Positions 22,201 through 25,663 of a stretch of 25,663 nucleotides of DNA are shown piece after piece. How positions within the stretch are numbered: position 1 is the first letter of the stretch; the number at the start of each line of letters is the position of its first letter. Made by a program: the position numbers and the translations under genes. This DNA comes from Microthrixaceae bacterium (GTDB lineage Bacteria; Actinomycetota; Acidimicrobiia; Acidimicrobiales; DATDAH01), in assembly GCA_020637195.1 (NCBI GenBank), contig JACJWK010000029.1, positions 1 to 25,663 on the forward strand, given 5' to 3'. The notes beneath the pieces are model-generated. The model searched no databases, had not been told where the DNA came from, and worked only from the letters and a program-made list of their open reading frames with translations.

Positions 22201-22825
22201 GCACCCGACCATCAAGACCATCTTCGAGAACCTGGTGCCCGAGTCGGTCGACGGCGAGCGCCTCATCCAGCCCGACGGCAAGACCACCCTGTACAACGGG
22301 CGGACGGGCGAGGCCTACGACAACCCCATCACGGTGGGCTACGTCTACATCCTGAAGCTGGCGCACCTCGTGGACGACAAGATCCACGCCCGGTCCACCG
22401 GTCCGTACTCGATGATCACCCAGCAGCCGCTGGGCGGTAAGGCGCAGTTCGGTGGCCAGCGCTTCGGCGAGATGGAGGTGTGGGCCCTCGAGGCGTACGG
22501 CTCCGCCTACTGCCTCCAGGAGCTGCTCACCATCAAGTCCGACGACGTGCTCGGCCGCGTGAAGGTCTACGAGGCCATCGTCAAGGGCGAGAACATCCCC
22601 GAGCCGGGCATCCCCGAGAGCTTCAAGGTGCTCATCAAGGAGATGCAGGCGCTCTGCCTGAACGTCGAGGTGCTCAACACCATCGGTGACGAGATCGAGA
22701 TGCGCGAGCTCGACGAGGACATCTTCCGCACCGCGGAGGAGCTGGGGATCGACATCTCCCGGCCCGAGCGGGGCTCCGACGAAGAGGACGCCCGGCGGGC
22801 CGCCGAGCGCATGGAGAGGATCTGA
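19217..22825 (+). CDS. rpoB: DNA-directed RNA polymerase subunit beta
   Basis: The protein is 1202 aa from a TTG start at 19217, chosen because AGGAG (19205-19209) lies 7 nt upstream and the protein then opens in normal beta-subunit fashion (RYSFANLDEALALPDLIAIQ). The frame extends upstream to 19067, but those codons overlap promoter P2. The rifampicin region FFGTSQLSQFMDQVNPLSGLTHRRRL is present; residue 420 is Val where E. coli numbering has Asn518. Catalytic-centre motifs include GRHGNKGVIS near 885-894. The C-terminus ends RRAAERMERI. It is followed by rpoC after 3 nt. It is separated from rplL by about 7.9 kb of other genes, unlike the usual adjacency. Confidence 0.98.
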   Translation: MPARAAARDRYSFANLDEALALPDLIAIQRESFDWFLAEGLADTFRDISPIKDFTETLQLELEFDPDDEDLRPPPKFSVEECKEKDMTYSAPIFVRARFMNATTGEIKEQTVFMGDFPMMTEKGTFVINGTERVVVSQLVRSPGVIFQPGERYRLRNLAKHQLVTGTIHPYRGEWIEFDVEQKPGKPVTAGTRVARKRRLSLFVLLRALGYDEENNPGFLDRFVSHFDFLEDQWEKDRELAPTQDEALVEIYKRARPGEPPSVESAKAYFRNAFFESRRYDLSRVGRYKLNRKLGPELEKLGTLFGLTDLDLPAPDQPVLSRCEVLAATSYLLQLAKGEPGYRLDDQDHFANRRIRSVGELIQNQVRIGLSRMERVVRERMTTQDVEAITPQTLINIRPVVAAIKEFFGTSQLSQFMDQVNPLSGLTHRRRLSALGPGGLSRERAGFEVRDVHFSHYGRMCPIETPEGPNIGLIGALSTFARVNEFGFIESPYRKVVDGRVTDEIVYLAADEEEEYVVAQANAPLNPDGTFKNDRVLVRRSPQGATLENLKLQLERESYFASTTEISSIPPSEVQLMDVSPKQIVSVATALIPFLEHDDANRALMGANMQRQAVPLIKAEAPYIGTGIEGRAARDAADMVIAVDDGTVTEVDGDSITVEYKDAGRKVQRLLKFERSNQDTSINQKPRVREGDRVKKGDILADGSSTDHGELALGKNLLVAFMPWEGYNFEDAIILSERLVKDDVLTSIHIHEHEIDARDTKLGPEEITRDIPNLSDEILADLDERGIIRVGAEVGPGDVLVGKVTPKGETELTPEERLLRAIFGEKAREVRDTSLKVPHGEEGKVIDVKVFSRDESHELPPGVNQLVRVYVAQKRKISVGDKLAGRHGNKGVISKILPLEDMPYLADGTAVDIILNPLGVPSRMNVGQVLEAHLGYAARWGWDVDGRGEVQGGRVGEDPVRGTEHKTRTNTPPAQLIATPVFDGAHWDEEAEAGKHPTIKTIFENLVPESVDGERLIQPDGKTTLYNGRTGEAYDNPITVGYVYILKLAHLVDDKIHARSTGPYSMITQQPLGGKAQFGGQRFGEMEVWALEAYGSAYCLQELLTIKSDDVLGRVKVYEAIVKGENIPEPGIPESFKVLIKEMQALCLNVEVLNTIGDEIEMRELDEDIFRTAEELGIDISRPERGSDEEDARRAAERMERI

Positions 22826-22828
22826 CAC

Positions 22829-25663
<2,835 letters not shown>

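Overview
The window is very GC-rich actinobacterial chromosome. The gene content and the style of its proteins fit an Acidimicrobiia-like member of the Actinomycetota. That placement is inferred from protein character (EF-Tu, NusG, L10, RpoB) and not from any search. It covers the transcription/translation locus that in many bacteria reads tRNAs-tuf-(rpmG)-secE-nusG-rplKAJL-rpoBC. Here that locus is present in order but split by two blocks of unrelated genes and one insertion sequence.

Layout. 1-928 (minus): 5' part of a two-helix membrane protein with an ATPase-like N-terminus that lacks a Walker A motif. 929-1229: non-coding, with a 49-bp sequence duplicated in tandem and a leaderless-type promoter. 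1230-2555: secreted beta-helix protein. 2634-4249: tRNA-Thr, tRNA-Met, tuf and rpmG. 4271-7409: membrane Ser/Thr kinase with an extracellular propeller, divergent from a sigma factor/anti-sigma pair. 7480-11323: tRNA-Trp, secE, nusG, rplK, rplA, then rplJ and rplL behind their own promoter and a structured leader. 11400-17366: accessory block of a tyrosine phosphatase, an O-methyltransferase divergent from an Asp/Asn beta-hydroxylase-like protein, a secreted NHL-repeat protein and a helix-hairpin-helix protein with a lysine-rich tail. 17368-18957: a complete IS1380-type element with 14-bp terminal inverted repeats and a 5-bp target duplication. 18981-25663: two promoters, rpoB and the first 945 codons of rpoC (cut by the window end).

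How the parts work together. The core genes supply elongation factor Tu, large-subunit proteins L33, L11, L1, L10 and L7/L12, the SecE translocon subunit, NusG and the two large RNA polymerase subunits. The kinase and sigma/anti-sigma pair look like an envelope-signalling module between rpmG and trpT-secE. The block between rplL and rpoB separates genes that are adjacent in most bacteria, so rpoBC has its own tandem promoters (TTGACG-17-TACCCT and TTGCCT-17-TAGCAT).

Most notable observations: the IS inserted exactly at the stop codon of the gene before rpoB, 23 bp from the rpoB -35 box; an inverted repeat that can sequester the transposase Shine-Dalgarno; a tuf gene with codon use unlike its neighbours; a repeated leaderless promoter pattern (TANNNT, 6 nt, GTG); an L33 zinc ribbon whose fourth cysteine is Asp; and a long acidic tail on L10. 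I did not find a CRISPR array, phage genes or a recognisable new defence system.
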